Assembly (NCBI GenBank): GCA_024694625.1
Contig: JAILJP010000042.1
Span: 1 to 37,776, forward strand
DNA: 37,776 bases
Reading direction: 5' to 3'
Source: Lachnospiraceae bacterium
GTDB taxonomy: Bacteria; Bacillota; Clostridia; Lachnospirales; Lachnospiraceae
In this document: positions 23,013 through 31,469 of the stretch, one piece after another
Position numbering within the stretch: the stretch's first letter is position 1
Layout of the letters: every line of letters starts with the position of its first letter
The notes under the pieces: generated by a model
What the model was told of the DNA's origin: nothing
The model's input: the letters and a program-made list of their open reading frames with translations, nothing else
The model's database searches: none
Position numbers and translations under genes: made by a program

Positions 23013-25562
23013 TTATTCATTCACAAGGTAGGAAATAAATACATTTCCCTGTCCTAAGAACAGTTCTGATGCATCATTCATTCCAATCTTTCGGTTTGCT
23101 CCCGTTGCAGGATCAAATACGGTAATATTCAAAGCATCATATCCCACGATTAATACCGCCTCGTTTTCTCCTGTTCTGGCATATACAGGATTTCCAAGGT
23201 TTACATAATACAACACTTCTGACAAACTACAGCCCGTCAAATCCAGGACCGTACATTCCTTTAAGGAATTGGACAATACAGAAATGGGTGTCTGGCCCTG
23301 AGCCAACAGCTCGTTTACTTCGATGTTTTCTCCCTGCAGCACCATCATAGCGCTGATACACTGCGCGGAAGAGTTGGCATCCGTATCGGAACTACCCACG
23401 GAAATACCGGAGATTGCAGATTTAATAGAGCTTCTTCCTCGCTTCCATATATAATGCTGGTTGGAATCTACAACGATTCCCATCTGTTCGTCTGCAGCAA
23501 TAATGGCCTTTTGTACACTGCTTCCTGCGAAGATCACGTTTGAGCCCACATAAGCGAAGTATTTTTCTTCACTCTGACTGACAGAAATGGAAATATTCAT
23601 ATTATCTCCAGCCAAGGCTGCACTGGCTTCCGTATAGCTGTATTTCGGAGTGCTCTCAGAATCCGTCATGGCAATCTGTAATACCCTGCCTAAATCATCA
23701 TCCTCTACATAGTTTACCGCTACTTCCTTATTGATTTCACCGGAAGTATTTCGAATGGTATCTTCTCCCGCTGCCACATATCCGTCCTGTTCCTTGGTCA
23801 CACGCTCCAACGCAAGGGTTGTGCCATCCTTTGATGCTGAAATTACGTAATATCCACTCTTTTCGTATTCTTTCAGCACATCCCCATTTTCATGATCCAC
23901 TTTTTGAATCTGAAGCTTGTACATAGGATAAATCTCGGTTCCCGCTGCATCAGTGGAAACATCCGATTCTTTTACATAACCGTAAACAAAATCTTCATCA
24001 ATGAAATCCACAGGTCGTAACAATTCTCCATCCTTTGACGTCAAATCAAAGGTGGTTTGTTTTTCCAAATCCATAACATGGATAGAATCGGATACATTTT
24101 CATCATCTATCCAGGCAAAATATCTAGAAGACTTGGAAGATGCATACTGACCGTCGGACAAAGAAGAAACCAATTCGGTGGTGGTAAGGTTGTTCAAATC
24201 CACCTGAAGAAGGGTTCCGTCCACCATGATATAAAATACATTGTCCGTTGCCAGATACAGCAAATCACTGAATCTCGCTTTTAAAATCTGATAAGAATTG
24301 GTGGAGGAAATAAACACCTGCTCATTTGCCACCACTGCGGCACTGTCGTAGTGATAAAGGTTGATTCCGCATTCTCCTTCATGGGAACCGGCATTCATAT
24401 ATCCATAAACCACAAAGTCCATGGTACCGCTTTCATCAATATTCAAAATCATAATATCGTGTTCGTTGTAATTCGTTCTGGAATCCAACACGTCCTCTCC
24501 ACTAAAGGAGAAAATTTGGGTGAGCGTTCCTGTATTATGATTGTATTCATATAAGTTTCCACTGTGGACAAAGGCTACAATGGAACCGGTTTCGTTGGAC
24601 AAATAGGTGAAATCTCCGGAATGGACACCTAAGTTTACCACGCCGTTTTTCACTTCAAAATTCTCTTCATCCAAGATGAGATCCATGGTTCGGTTGTAAT
24701 CCAATAGATACATCCGCTCCGTGGTATAACGTATTTTGAAATATTCCTCTACATTATAATATCTCGTTTGATTGGAAACTTCCTCAGCCATGGTGTAATA
24801 GTAAACCACCACACAATAATCGCTGTTAATGTCTTTAAGTTCCACAACCGGATCTCCGGATACTTCTCCGTCAAATCCCTTCCAGCCCACATTATCGCAA
24901 GAGGACGTAATGGATACTTCAGCCAAAGAATCCACCGCATCCGCACTACTTTCCAAATAGGTAGCCAAGCTGGCGTAGTTATCCGAAAGTGCCGTATTAT
25001 GGAACTCTTTCGCAAAGTCCAAACACTCTTTTTCATGGGAATCCACTGGGATTAAAATTCTGGTGTAGTAAAAAATCTCATCATCTCCGGAAGTCAGATG
25101 AATCACCAACAAATACTCTTCTCCCTCTTCAATCAGGTTTTCAATGGTGGGAGAAACGGTAATAATATCGTCCGCCTGTACAAAATCCTTGATTTCTGTC
25201 TCTGCTATTTTTCTCGTGGTATCCGTACTTCGAATTTCATAGGAAATGGTATCAATTTCCATTCCATAGGTAAGGATTTCCATAGGAAGCACTCTGGAAG
25301 AATCCAAAGGCACCACCGCATCTCTCATATAGCAGGCGTTCATTTCTGTACGATATCCGTGAAGCTCGTTTACCTTGGTATCCAACGCCTCCATAGTAAT
25401 AATAGGAAGTGTAGGTTCGTCCATGGTGGTAACTTCACTGGACTTTTTATAATTTAATAAGAAGTTATAAAAGAGCAAAGACGCTAAAAATACAAGCAAA
25501 AGAATCAAAGCTTTTTTCTTGTCAATCTTTGCCAAACGTTTTTCTCGAAACTGGAGTTTCAT
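23013..25562 (-). CDS. large membrane-anchored extracellular protein with degenerate C39-like end
   Basis: This is an 849-aa protein I cannot name. A basic N-terminus and one hydrophobic helix (residues ~19-37, LILLLVFLASLLFYNFLLNY) predict an N-in anchor with ~800 residues outside. The middle (~300-650) is rich in short beta-strand repeats, perhaps a propeller. The last ~120 residues resemble the papain-like C39 fold: AQCISAMM, then AVLIVGYDALNITVFDPATG. In C39 peptidases the residue before AVxxxGYD is the catalytic His; here it is Glu (NEAVLIVGYD). The Cys and Asp positions seem kept. It may thus be a binding rather than cleaving domain. It is divergent from csoR, single in its unit. Start follows AGGAGA. 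Confidence 0.8.
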   Translation of the reverse strand: MKLQFREKRLAKIDKKKALILLLVFLASLLFYNFLLNYKKSSEVTTMDEPTLPIITMEALDTKVNELHGYRTEMNACYMRDAVVPLDSSRVLPMEILTYGMEIDTISYEIRSTDTTRKIAETEIKDFVQADDIITVSPTIENLIEEGEEYLLVIHLTSGDDEIFYYTRILIPVDSHEKECLDFAKEFHNTALSDNYASLATYLESSADAVDSLAEVSITSSCDNVGWKGFDGEVSGDPVVELKDINSDYCVVVYYYTMAEEVSNQTRYYNVEEYFKIRYTTERMYLLDYNRTMDLILDEENFEVKNGVVNLGVHSGDFTYLSNETGSIVAFVHSGNLYEYNHNTGTLTQIFSFSGEDVLDSRTNYNEHDIMILNIDESGTMDFVVYGYMNAGSHEGECGINLYHYDSAAVVANEQVFISSTNSYQILKARFSDLLYLATDNVFYIMVDGTLLQVDLNNLTTTELVSSLSDGQYASSKSSRYFAWIDDENVSDSIHVMDLEKQTTFDLTSKDGELLRPVDFIDEDFVYGYVKESDVSTDAAGTEIYPMYKLQIQKVDHENGDVLKEYEKSGYYVISASKDGTTLALERVTKEQDGYVAAGEDTIRNTSGEINKEVAVNYVEDDDLGRVLQIAMTDSESTPKYSYTEASAALAGDNMNISISVSQSEEKYFAYVGSNVIFAGSSVQKAIIAADEQMGIVVDSNQHYIWKRGRSSIKSAISGISVGSSDTDANSSAQCISAMMVLQGENIEVNELLAQGQTPISVLSNSLKECTVLDLTGCSLSEVLYYVNLGNPVYARTGENEAVLIVGYDALNITVFDPATGANRKIGMNDASELFLGQGNVFISYLVNE

Positions 25563-25575
25563 TCAGGTCTCCTTT

Positions 25576-25604
25576 TTGCAATCACATTACGAACGTGGTA
25601 TAAT
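25576..25604 (+). promoter_or_regulatory. promoter of the csoR-like/LtaS-like operon
   Basis: TTGCAA (25576-25581), 17-base spacer, TATAAT (25599-25604) with an extended TGG before it. It overlaps the 73-base divergent region shared with the 849-aa gene. Confidence 0.7.
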
Positions 25605-25634
25605 TCACCCGTTGCAAGAAAGCAGAGGTGTACC

Positions 25635-26021
25635 ATGTCAGAACATGAATTTGATGAAAATATAACAGAGGAATCTCCGGAAGGGATGCATACCCATGAC
25701 GGTGTTCACTATCATTCCCACTCTGATTCCACAGATGGGCATACCCATACACACGGTCATACCCACGCTAATACGAAACAGGTAATAAATCGACTTAATC
25801 GTGCCATCGGCCATTTAGAGTCCGTTAAACGAATGGTAGAAGACGGTCGGGATTGCACGGAAGTATTAATACAAATCGCTGCGGTTCGTTCCGCAATTAA
25901 TAATGTAGGAAAAATCATCCTGGAAGATCACATCCATCATTGTATCGTGGATGCTGTTGAATCCGGGGACCAAAAGGCCTTTGATGATCTTGATTCCGCT
26001 ATTAATAAGTTTATCAAATAG
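25635..26021 (+). CDS. CsoR/RcnR-family metal-sensing repressor with His-rich N-terminus
   Basis: This is a 128-aa protein of the DUF156 (CsoR/RcnR/FrmR) family. Residues 48-128 are the three-helix core (INRLNRAIGHLESVKRMVEDG). Cys74, His99 and Cys103 reproduce exactly the Cys-x24-His-x3-Cys spacing of the Cu(I) site of CsoR. Residues 19-44 hold ten histidines (HTHDGVHYHSHS, GHTHTHGHTH), an extension most CsoR proteins lack and a likely Zn/Ni/Cu buffer. No copper ATPase or chaperone gene is adjacent; instead it is nine bases upstream of an LtaS-like gene, so it may regulate that operon itself. GAGGTG precedes the start. Confidence 0.88.
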   Translation: MSEHEFDENITEESPEGMHTHDGVHYHSHSDSTDGHTHTHGHTHANTKQVINRLNRAIGHLESVKRMVEDGRDCTEVLIQIAAVRSAINNVGKIILEDHIHHCIVDAVESGDQKAFDDLDSAINKFIK

Positions 26022-26030
26022 AGGTTAGAA

Positions 26031-28163
26031 ATGAAACTTAATTTTTTGAAAAACAGAAAAGAAAAACCCAAGAAACCACCGAAAGAACCTAGTAAATTAT
26101 CAATCTTTTTAAATAAGCACGCACTACTTACTCACATCCCCCTTTCTTTGGCAATGTGCTTCGCCATGGAATGGATGTCACAACACTCCTTTATGGAGGC
26201 GATGAACTTCGTCGTTAATCACACAGGAGCTTATCTTTACAACTCCTTTTTAATTTTCTCCGTATATAACCTGGTTTTTTTGACAAAACGAAAAACCTTT
26301 TTACGTATGGTAATATCTGCAGTTTTTGTAATGCTTGGCATTGTTAACTGCGTTATTTTATTTAACCGAGTTACACCCTTTGGTTTTACGGATTTAAGTA
26401 TGATTGGAGACTTGCTCACCATGCAAAATACCAACTACTTTACCGCCGATCAGGCAGCTATGTCCGTTGCAGCCATTGGCATTTATGCACTGCTTATGGT
26501 TCGCCTATTTATTAAAGGAGCACAGCAGGAGCCTAAATATCCTTTTTGGCTACGTTTGGCCTTAGTTGTTTTTTGTTTTGCAACCATTCCTTTTTCTACA
26601 AGATTTTTACAAAACAACGGTGTATTGACCAGTTATTTCGGAAACCTGGCTCAAGGTTATAAAAACTACGGTTACCTTTATGGTTTTGCCACCAGTATTT
26701 TAGACCGAGGAATGTCCAAGCCAAAGGATTACTCCGATGAAACCGTAAAGAGTATTTTGAAAAAAACTGATATGGGTGAAAACACCATAGATGAAGAGAA
26801 TCTTCCAAACATTGTAGTGGTGCTGTTGGAATCTTACTATGATGTCTCCGAAACAGACTTCATCGAAACTTCCGAAGATCCCATGCCTTTCTTCCATTAT
26901 TTAGAAGAGAACTACTCCACAGGACATTGTACGGTTCCCGTTGTAGGTGCCGGAACCTGTAACAGTGAGTTTGAAGTACTTACGGGAATGAGCTGCCAGT
27001 TCTTTGGCCCCGGTGAGTATCCCCAGAAGACGGTGCTAAAGCAAACCAATGTAGAAAGCGTTGCGGATATTCTAGGAGAAATCGGTTATGGAACCCATGT
27101 TGTTCACAACAACGGTGGAAACTTCTACTCCAGAGCTAATGCCTTTTCCATGATGGGATTTGATACCTTCACCTGTAAGGAAATGTTGGATATTACCGAC
27201 TATACTCCTCTTGGAAGCTGGCCTTTGGATGATATTTTGATTCCCGCCACTATGGACGCTATGAACTCTACTGAGTCTTCCGACTTTGTATATACCATTA
27301 CGGTAGGAACCCACGGTGACTACCCCACCTATCAGGTGATTGAAGATCCTGCCATTGAGGTCAATGCCAAAGGTAAGACCGAAGAGCAAAACTGGCAGTG
27401 GGAATACTACATCAACATGTTACATAACATGGATACTTGGATGAAGAACTATGTGGAAGCCTTAAATTCCACCGGCGAAGATACACTTCTTATTATGTTC
27501 GGCGATCACTTGCCTACCATGGGTTTAACAGAAGAAGAAATCGCCACCGGAGATTTGTACCAGACCAAATACGTTACCTGGAACAACTTCGGAATGGAAA
27601 AAGAAGACATGGATCTTACCACATACCAGTTGGTATCTGAATACTTAGACCGCCTTGGAATTCACGGCGGCACCATGGTTGACTATAACCAGTATCAGAC
27701 CAACGCCGGCGTGGATGCTTCTTCCGATGAATACTTGGAAGATTTGGAAATGCTTCAGTACGATTTGTTGTACGGTGAGCGTTATGCTTACGACCAAGGC
27801 GATCCTTATCCCTCTTCAGATTTGATTATGGGAATTAATGATGTGGTAATTGATGCAGCTTACCTCTATGGTGACAAGCTTCACATTTACGGTGACAACT
27901 TCACCAAGTGGTCTAAGGTTTACGTCAACGGCGAAAAGGTTACCACCTCATACGAATCCGGACAGGTATTGACCATTTCCGCCGACAGCATTGAAAACGG
28001 TGACACCATTTGTGTTTGCCAGGTTGGTTCTTCTAGTACCATTTTCCGTAGTTCCAATGATTACATGTTCTACGATCCAAACTATGAAGAAGCCACCGAC
28101 GAATCCGCTGAACCACAGGGAACTGAAGAAACAGAAGAAACCGCCGAAGAGGCTCAATTATAA
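26031..28163 (+). CDS. LtaS-like membrane sulfatase-fold phosphoglycerol transferase
   Basis: This is a 710-aa protein. Residues ~30-190 contain about five membrane helices. The extracellular alkaline-phosphatase-fold domain follows (~258-560): metal ligand Glu267 in VVLLESYYD, nucleophile Thr309 in GAGTCNSEFEVLTG, His428 in TVGTHGDY and Asp492-His493 in FGDHLP. This is the complete LtaS catalytic set, so it should transfer glycerol-phosphate from phosphatidylglycerol to a lipoteichoic acid or other envelope glycan. After the catalytic domain an Ig/TIG-like module (~605-685: VVIDAAYLYGDKLHIYGDNF) and an acidic Glu-rich tail are added, which LtaS of Staphylococcus lacks. It shares an operon with the CsoR-like sensor. 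Confidence 0.88.
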   Translation: MKLNFLKNRKEKPKKPPKEPSKLSIFLNKHALLTHIPLSLAMCFAMEWMSQHSFMEAMNFVVNHTGAYLYNSFLIFSVYNLVFLTKRKTFLRMVISAVFVMLGIVNCVILFNRVTPFGFTDLSMIGDLLTMQNTNYFTADQAAMSVAAIGIYALLMVRLFIKGAQQEPKYPFWLRLALVVFCFATIPFSTRFLQNNGVLTSYFGNLAQGYKNYGYLYGFATSILDRGMSKPKDYSDETVKSILKKTDMGENTIDEENLPNIVVVLLESYYDVSETDFIETSEDPMPFFHYLEENYSTGHCTVPVVGAGTCNSEFEVLTGMSCQFFGPGEYPQKTVLKQTNVESVADILGEIGYGTHVVHNNGGNFYSRANAFSMMGFDTFTCKEMLDITDYTPLGSWPLDDILIPATMDAMNSTESSDFVYTITVGTHGDYPTYQVIEDPAIEVNAKGKTEEQNWQWEYYINMLHNMDTWMKNYVEALNSTGEDTLLIMFGDHLPTMGLTEEEIATGDLYQTKYVTWNNFGMEKEDMDLTTYQLVSEYLDRLGIHGGTMVDYNQYQTNAGVDASSDEYLEDLEMLQYDLLYGERYAYDQGDPYPSSDLIMGINDVVIDAAYLYGDKLHIYGDNFTKWSKVYVNGEKVTTSYESGQVLTISADSIENGDTICVCQVGSSSTIFRSSNDYMFYDPNYEEATDESAEPQGTEETEETAEEAQL

Positions 28164-28170
28164 GCAATCA

Positions 28171-28210
28171 AAAAACTCCCGATTGGATATTAATCCAACG
28201 GGAGTTTTTT
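28171..28210. terminator. bidirectional terminator between LtaS-like gene and thiT
   Basis: AAAAACTCCCG (28171-28181) pairs with CGGGAGTTTTT (28199-28209), and TTGGAT (28183-28188) with ATCCAA (28193-28198) continues the stem. A-runs and T-runs on the two sides allow use from both directions. Confidence 0.9.
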
Positions 28211-28225
28211 ATGGTTAAATTTCTA

Positions 28226-28903
28226 TTAAGCCATCTGCTCAACTGAAGTTAAAGCTTTCTTAACAGGAGGCAACAACAATACCACAATGGTAATTGCAGC
28301 TTCCGCAGCAAGATAAGCACCGTTATAAGCAAGACTGTAGGTAAGCGGTCCGGAGAAGCCTGTTCCTTCTGCATAAGAGCCGAAGAAAATCACGCCGGAT
28401 AATACCGCAAAGAAGTATCTTCCCAAAACTGCTACAATATAACCTTTGATAAGGCCGTATTTTCCGCTGTTGGAGAAAAGTCCTGCCAATCCCAATGCAC
28501 CAAAGGCGAAGATATAATCTACTAACATCTGAGGCACAGATAAAATGTAGGGATCCAAAAGCATCTGTAAGATACCATAAGCGATGGCTGCGGTTAATCC
28601 GCCAGACAATCCATACCAATAACCAATTAATACAATGAACAACATAGAAAACAAGGTAACGGAACCTCCCATAGGCATATGGAAGATCTTAATCATAGAA
28701 GTTACCATTGCAAGAGCAATTGCTACTGCGGAGAAAGCCAGCTGTTTGGCCGGCATTTTCTCCTTTTTCTTTCCCCCGAAAACTGCGGCACCCAATAACA
28801 GTACAGCTAACATAATTAAAACCAGGCCAATATATCCTGCAGTTGTAAATTGATAAGTAATTTCTCCCCAGTCGTTTTCCTGCGGATAAACAAAAAATGA
28901 CAT
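28226..28903 (-). CDS. thiT: ThiT, thiamine-specific S component of an ECF transporter
   Basis: This is a 225-aa membrane protein. After a short extracellular/first-helix segment (MSFFVYPQENDWGEI ... IGLVLIMLAVLLLGAAVF) come the ThiT/YuaJ helices (LAFSAVAIALAMVTSMIKIF, GGLTAAIAYGILQMLLDPYI, LVDYIFAFGALGLAGLF). Compared with the ~180-aa ThiT of other species it has an extra N-terminal helix. It binds thiamine and works with the shared EcfAA'T module, encoded elsewhere. The start at 28903 lies seven T after AGGAGG. A TPP riboswitch directly precedes it, which confirms the substrate. Confidence 0.93.
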   Translation of the reverse strand: MSFFVYPQENDWGEITYQFTTAGYIGLVLIMLAVLLLGAAVFGGKKKEKMPAKQLAFSAVAIALAMVTSMIKIFHMPMGGSVTLFSMLFIVLIGYWYGLSGGLTAAIAYGILQMLLDPYILSVPQMLVDYIFAFGALGLAGLFSNSGKYGLIKGYIVAVLGRYFFAVLSGVIFFGSYAEGTGFSGPLTYSLAYNGAYLAAEAAITIVVLLLPPVKKALTSVEQMA

Positions 28904-28935
28904 AAAAAAACCTCCTAACGTCATCTTGCTAGGAG
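28904..28935 (-). terminator. thiT: riboswitch expression platform: hairpin holding the thiT ribosome site
   Basis: On the minus strand CTCCTAGC (28928-28935) pairs with GTTAGGAG (28912-28919) and is followed by seven T up to the ATG. The 3' arm is the ribosome-binding site itself. The hairpin can thus work as a terminator and as a sequestrator. Confidence 0.7.
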
Positions 28936-28943
28936 TTTTCGCT

Positions 28944-29033
28944 TGCTTCCTTACGCCGGTACTAACCGGTTCAAGTATTAAGGGTTAACAGATGCGCTCT
29001 GTCTCTCAGCATTTCATGCACCCCTAGCGGTTA
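28944..29033 (-). promoter_or_regulatory. TPP (THI-box) riboswitch
   Basis: On the minus strand: CTAGGGGTGC, then ATGCTGAGAGA, a variable P3 arm CAGAGCGCATCTG, ACCCTTAATACTTGAACCGG, and CGGCGTAAGGAAGC. These are the conserved TPP aptamer blocks (GGGGTGC, CTGAGA, ACCCTT, GAACC, GCGTAGGGAA) in the right order. It lies directly before thiT. An extended -10, TGCTATAAT (core 29053-29058), fits as its promoter. Confidence 0.95.
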
Positions 29034-29055
29034 TATTATTTTTCCGAAAACAATT

Positions 29056-29092
29056 ATAGCACTTTCCCCGGAAAAGGAAAGTGCTATTTTTT
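29056..29092. terminator. terminator after the LRR protein gene
   Basis: A 12-bp perfect stem: ATAGCACTTTCC (29056-29067) and GGAAAGTGCTAT (29076-29087). It starts four bases past the LRR stop. The T-run is on the plus strand; on the minus strand only AATTGTTTT follows. The thiT promoter -10 abuts it. Confidence 0.7.
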
Positions 29093-30257
29093 ATTTGTTT
29101 CTATGCTCTTTTACGTAGTTGATTTTCTTCTTGTTGCTGTACAAAATCGCAGCCACACCTGCAAGTAAAAATCCTAAGCTCAAGAAATATCTAGGATCGA
29201 TATCTCCATCCGCAGTCTTCGGTGTAGCATCCTTAACGTGCCCTCCGTTTCCTGAAGCTCCACCGGATGTAGAACCGCCGGTGCCGGTAGTAGTTCCTGT
29301 AGCTGTACCAGATCCGTCACCGCTGTTGGTGTTTCCGGAATCAGTATTTCCACTATCACCATTCTCGGTATTTCCGCTGTCGCTGTTTTCTTCACCGTTG
29401 TTATCATCATCGGAATCTGAACTTTCGCCACCTTCATCGGAAGTATTTAACACTTCAAAGGTGATTCCGTTTTGTGCTGCATAAGATTCTGCTGCCGAAT
29501 CAGAATATCCGTAAATAACGGAAGGATTCCAATTGGACTGACTTCCGATGGAAGTAACTGTCGCAGGTATTGTCAAAGTAGAAACATAATTGCAATTCTT
29601 TAAAGCATCCGTGCTAATGGAAGTACATGCACTTGATAAGTTCAATGATGACTTTCCTTCGGGGCAACGGATTAAATTGCTGCCGGAGATGTTGTACAAA
29701 CATCCGTCGTAAGAAGTATAACTGCTGTTTCCACCGGAAACTGTAATGGAACTCATCCCGGGGCATTCATCAAAGGCTCCGCTTCCAATACTAGACACGC
29801 TGGAAGGAATGGTTACGGAAGAAAGCGAGGTACAACCGTAAAATGCATTACTTCCGATACTGGATACACCCGGAAGGGAAATCCCGGATAATGATGAGCA
29901 GTTATAAAAGGTACTGTCCGGTATGGATGAAAGATTTCCGCTAAGTGTAACAGAACTCATATTGGTACATCCACTGAACACACCGGTTCCCATAGAAGTT
30001 ACCGTATCCGGTACCGTAACGGAAGTAACGGCTCCGTTGTCAGCAAAAACGCCGGAAGCTATAGTGGTAATACCTGCAGGAATGCTAACCGTTCCACCCG
30101 GTCCGGTATATCCGCTCAATGTCACTCCGTCATCCTCTATTACAAATCCATTCTCATCTGTAGTGCTAGCCTCGTTTCCGATTCCTGAAATCACCCAGAT
30201 GGAAAGAACGATGGAAAATGCTACCAATATCCATCCTAATTTTGTTCCAAACTTCAT
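29091..30257 (-). CDS. BspA-like leucine-rich-repeat surface protein with TPKTA sorting signal
   Basis: This is a 388-aa secreted protein. An N-terminal hydrophobic segment (residues ~8-26) serves as signal peptide. Residues ~45-250 are LRR_5 (BspA/TpLRR) repeats of ~23 aa: FSGCTNMSSVTLSGNLSSI, FYGCTSLSSVTIPSSVSSI, FDECPGMSSITV, ending with the usual cap GYSDSAAESYAAQNGITF. A Gly/Ser/Asn/Asp/Thr-rich linker (~273-340) suits wall spanning. The C-terminus is a sorting signal: TPKTA at 345-349, a hydrophobic stretch, then NKKK. Ala instead of Gly after Thr is unusual. The sortase gene directly upstream is the likely anchoring enzyme. It has its own promoter and a palindrome in the leader. Role in adhesion is inferred from the family. 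Confidence 0.88.
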   Translation of the reverse strand: MKFGTKLGWILVAFSIVLSIWVISGIGNEASTTDENGFVIEDDGVTLSGYTGPGGTVSIPAGITTIASGVFADNGAVTSVTVPDTVTSMGTGVFSGCTNMSSVTLSGNLSSIPDSTFYNCSSLSGISLPGVSSIGSNAFYGCTSLSSVTIPSSVSSIGSGAFDECPGMSSITVSGGNSSYTSYDGCLYNISGSNLIRCPEGKSSLNLSSACTSISTDALKNCNYVSTLTIPATVTSIGSQSNWNPSVIYGYSDSAAESYAAQNGITFEVLNTSDEGGESSDSDDDNNGEENSDSGNTENGDSGNTDSGNTNSGDGSGTATGTTTGTGGSTSGGASGNGGHVKDATPKTADGDIDPRYFLSLGFLLAGVAAILYSNKKKINYVKEHRNK

Positions 30258-30270
30258 TTTTACCTCTCCA

Positions 30271-30286
30271 AATCTAAGTTTAGATT
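30271..30286 (-). promoter_or_regulatory. perfect palindrome next to the LRR gene's ribosome site
   Basis: AATCTAAGTTTAGATT has 7-base perfect arms and a 2-base centre. It lies between the promoter and GGAGAGG. It is expected at about +15 to +30 of the transcript, so a repressor site is more likely than an RNA hairpin, whose loop would be too tight. Confidence 0.5.
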
Positions 30287-30307
30287 AAAAAACACAATAT
30301 ATGGTAT

Positions 30308-30336
30308 ATTATAACTGATAAAACCACATTATTCAA
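30308..30336 (-). promoter_or_regulatory. promoter of the LRR protein gene
   Basis: On the minus strand TTGAAT (30331-30336), 17-base spacer, TATAAT (30308-30313). The -35 overlaps the last codons of the sortase gene. Confidence 0.65.
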
Positions 30337-31447
30337 TTCTTTTTGCAACAACAAAGAGCCTTCCGTCCTCTGTATAAGTATTACAGGTGGAAAGGGTTAA
30401 AAACTTGTCTGTTTCCTTGATTTCCGATAAGTCCAAATCGTAGACGCTCAAACTATTTACATTATCCAAAAACGCCTGCCATTCCGCTTTGTTATTGGCT
30501 TGAATAAAGTTGTAATAGCGATAGGTGTTTTCGTCCTGATACTCCACCTTTGCCAAACACACGGCAAACACCTCATAGGTGCGATGCTCGTAAATGGTGT
30601 TAAAGGTAATGGTCTTGTGATTGGCATAAAAGTTCTCATCCAAATAATTGTCCAAAGTACCAAACATCAAATCCGATTTCATGTTGTGACCGTAAATAAT
30701 AGTATTGGTATTTTGATTTACAATATCGGACCGATAATCCACAAACAAAGAACCGTTAGAATCCTCTTCTCCATAGAAAGAATGGTTCAAATAGTATTCG
30801 TTGTCATCTGTCTTCTGCACTACAGGATAATTGATATTTGTGTCGGCGATGGTCAACCAGCCTACCGTATCCTGGTTTTGTTTCACCAGCTCCTGATATT
30901 CCGTTAATACACTAAGACTGTCTCTTTTGATATTTTCGCTCCAGGCGAAAGGATTTCCCGAAGTAACGGAAAAGTTTGCATCATTTTCTGTAGATGTGGT
31001 AGCGCTCTCTGTAGTAGAGCCGTCTGTAGACTGGGTGGTTTCTGCAAGCTGACTCATCTTTCTTGTGGTAAGATAGTCCTCCAATTCGTTTACTCCGAAA
31101 TAGCCGAAGAACACCACTGCCAATACCATGGCCAAAACTCCGATATAGGTCTGGTATTTCACCTTTCCCTCCGCCTCGTCGATTACAGCCTTGTCTTCCA
31201 GCAGTCCCACGTTGTGTTCCGCAACAATATCGGTAATATGCTCGACAAACTGCTCTCCGATAGGAGAACGAAATGAAATCTTCCCCTCTCGAAGAAGATT
31301 ATAAAGACGAACTGCAACTTCCGGGTCGTGAATATCCAGTTCATTATTGATACATTCTATTTTTTTCAAATCTTCCTGGGCATCCCGATACTCATGAAAG
31401 GTATCAAAGGTAAACTCCCCAATGGTAAATTTTTTTACTTCACTCAT
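30329..31447 (-). CDS. sortase, class B type, with cytoplasmic N-terminal extension
   Basis: This is a 372-aa transpeptidase. The catalytic domain (~190-372) shows class B features: TVGWLTIADTNINYPVVQ, NHSFYGEEDSNGSLFVDYR, catalytic His254 in IIYGHNM, Cys355 in TLSTCNTY and Arg363 in GRLFVVAKR. One membrane helix lies at ~100-117 (TYIGVLAMVLAVVFFGYFGV). Before it are ~98 charged residues predicted to be in the cytoplasm; most class B sortases start almost directly with the helix. A Ser/Thr-rich linker (135-160) follows the helix. Its likely substrate is the LRR protein just downstream (TPKTA). The giant repeat protein upstream lacks a sorting signal. Confidence 0.9.
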   Translation of the reverse strand: MSEVKKFTIGEFTFDTFHEYRDAQEDLKKIECINNELDIHDPEVAVRLYNLLREGKISFRSPIGEQFVEHITDIVAEHNVGLLEDKAVIDEAEGKVKYQTYIGVLAMVLAVVFFGYFGVNELEDYLTTRKMSQLAETTQSTDGSTTESATTSTENDANFSVTSGNPFAWSENIKRDSLSVLTEYQELVKQNQDTVGWLTIADTNINYPVVQKTDDNEYYLNHSFYGEEDSNGSLFVDYRSDIVNQNTNTIIYGHNMKSDLMFGTLDNYLDENFYANHKTITFNTIYEHRTYEVFAVCLAKVEYQDENTYRYYNFIQANNKAEWQAFLDNVNSLSVYDLDLSEIKETDKFLTLSTCNTYTEDGRLFVVAKRIE

Positions 31448-31469
31448 ATTACACCGTTTGTATTATTAC

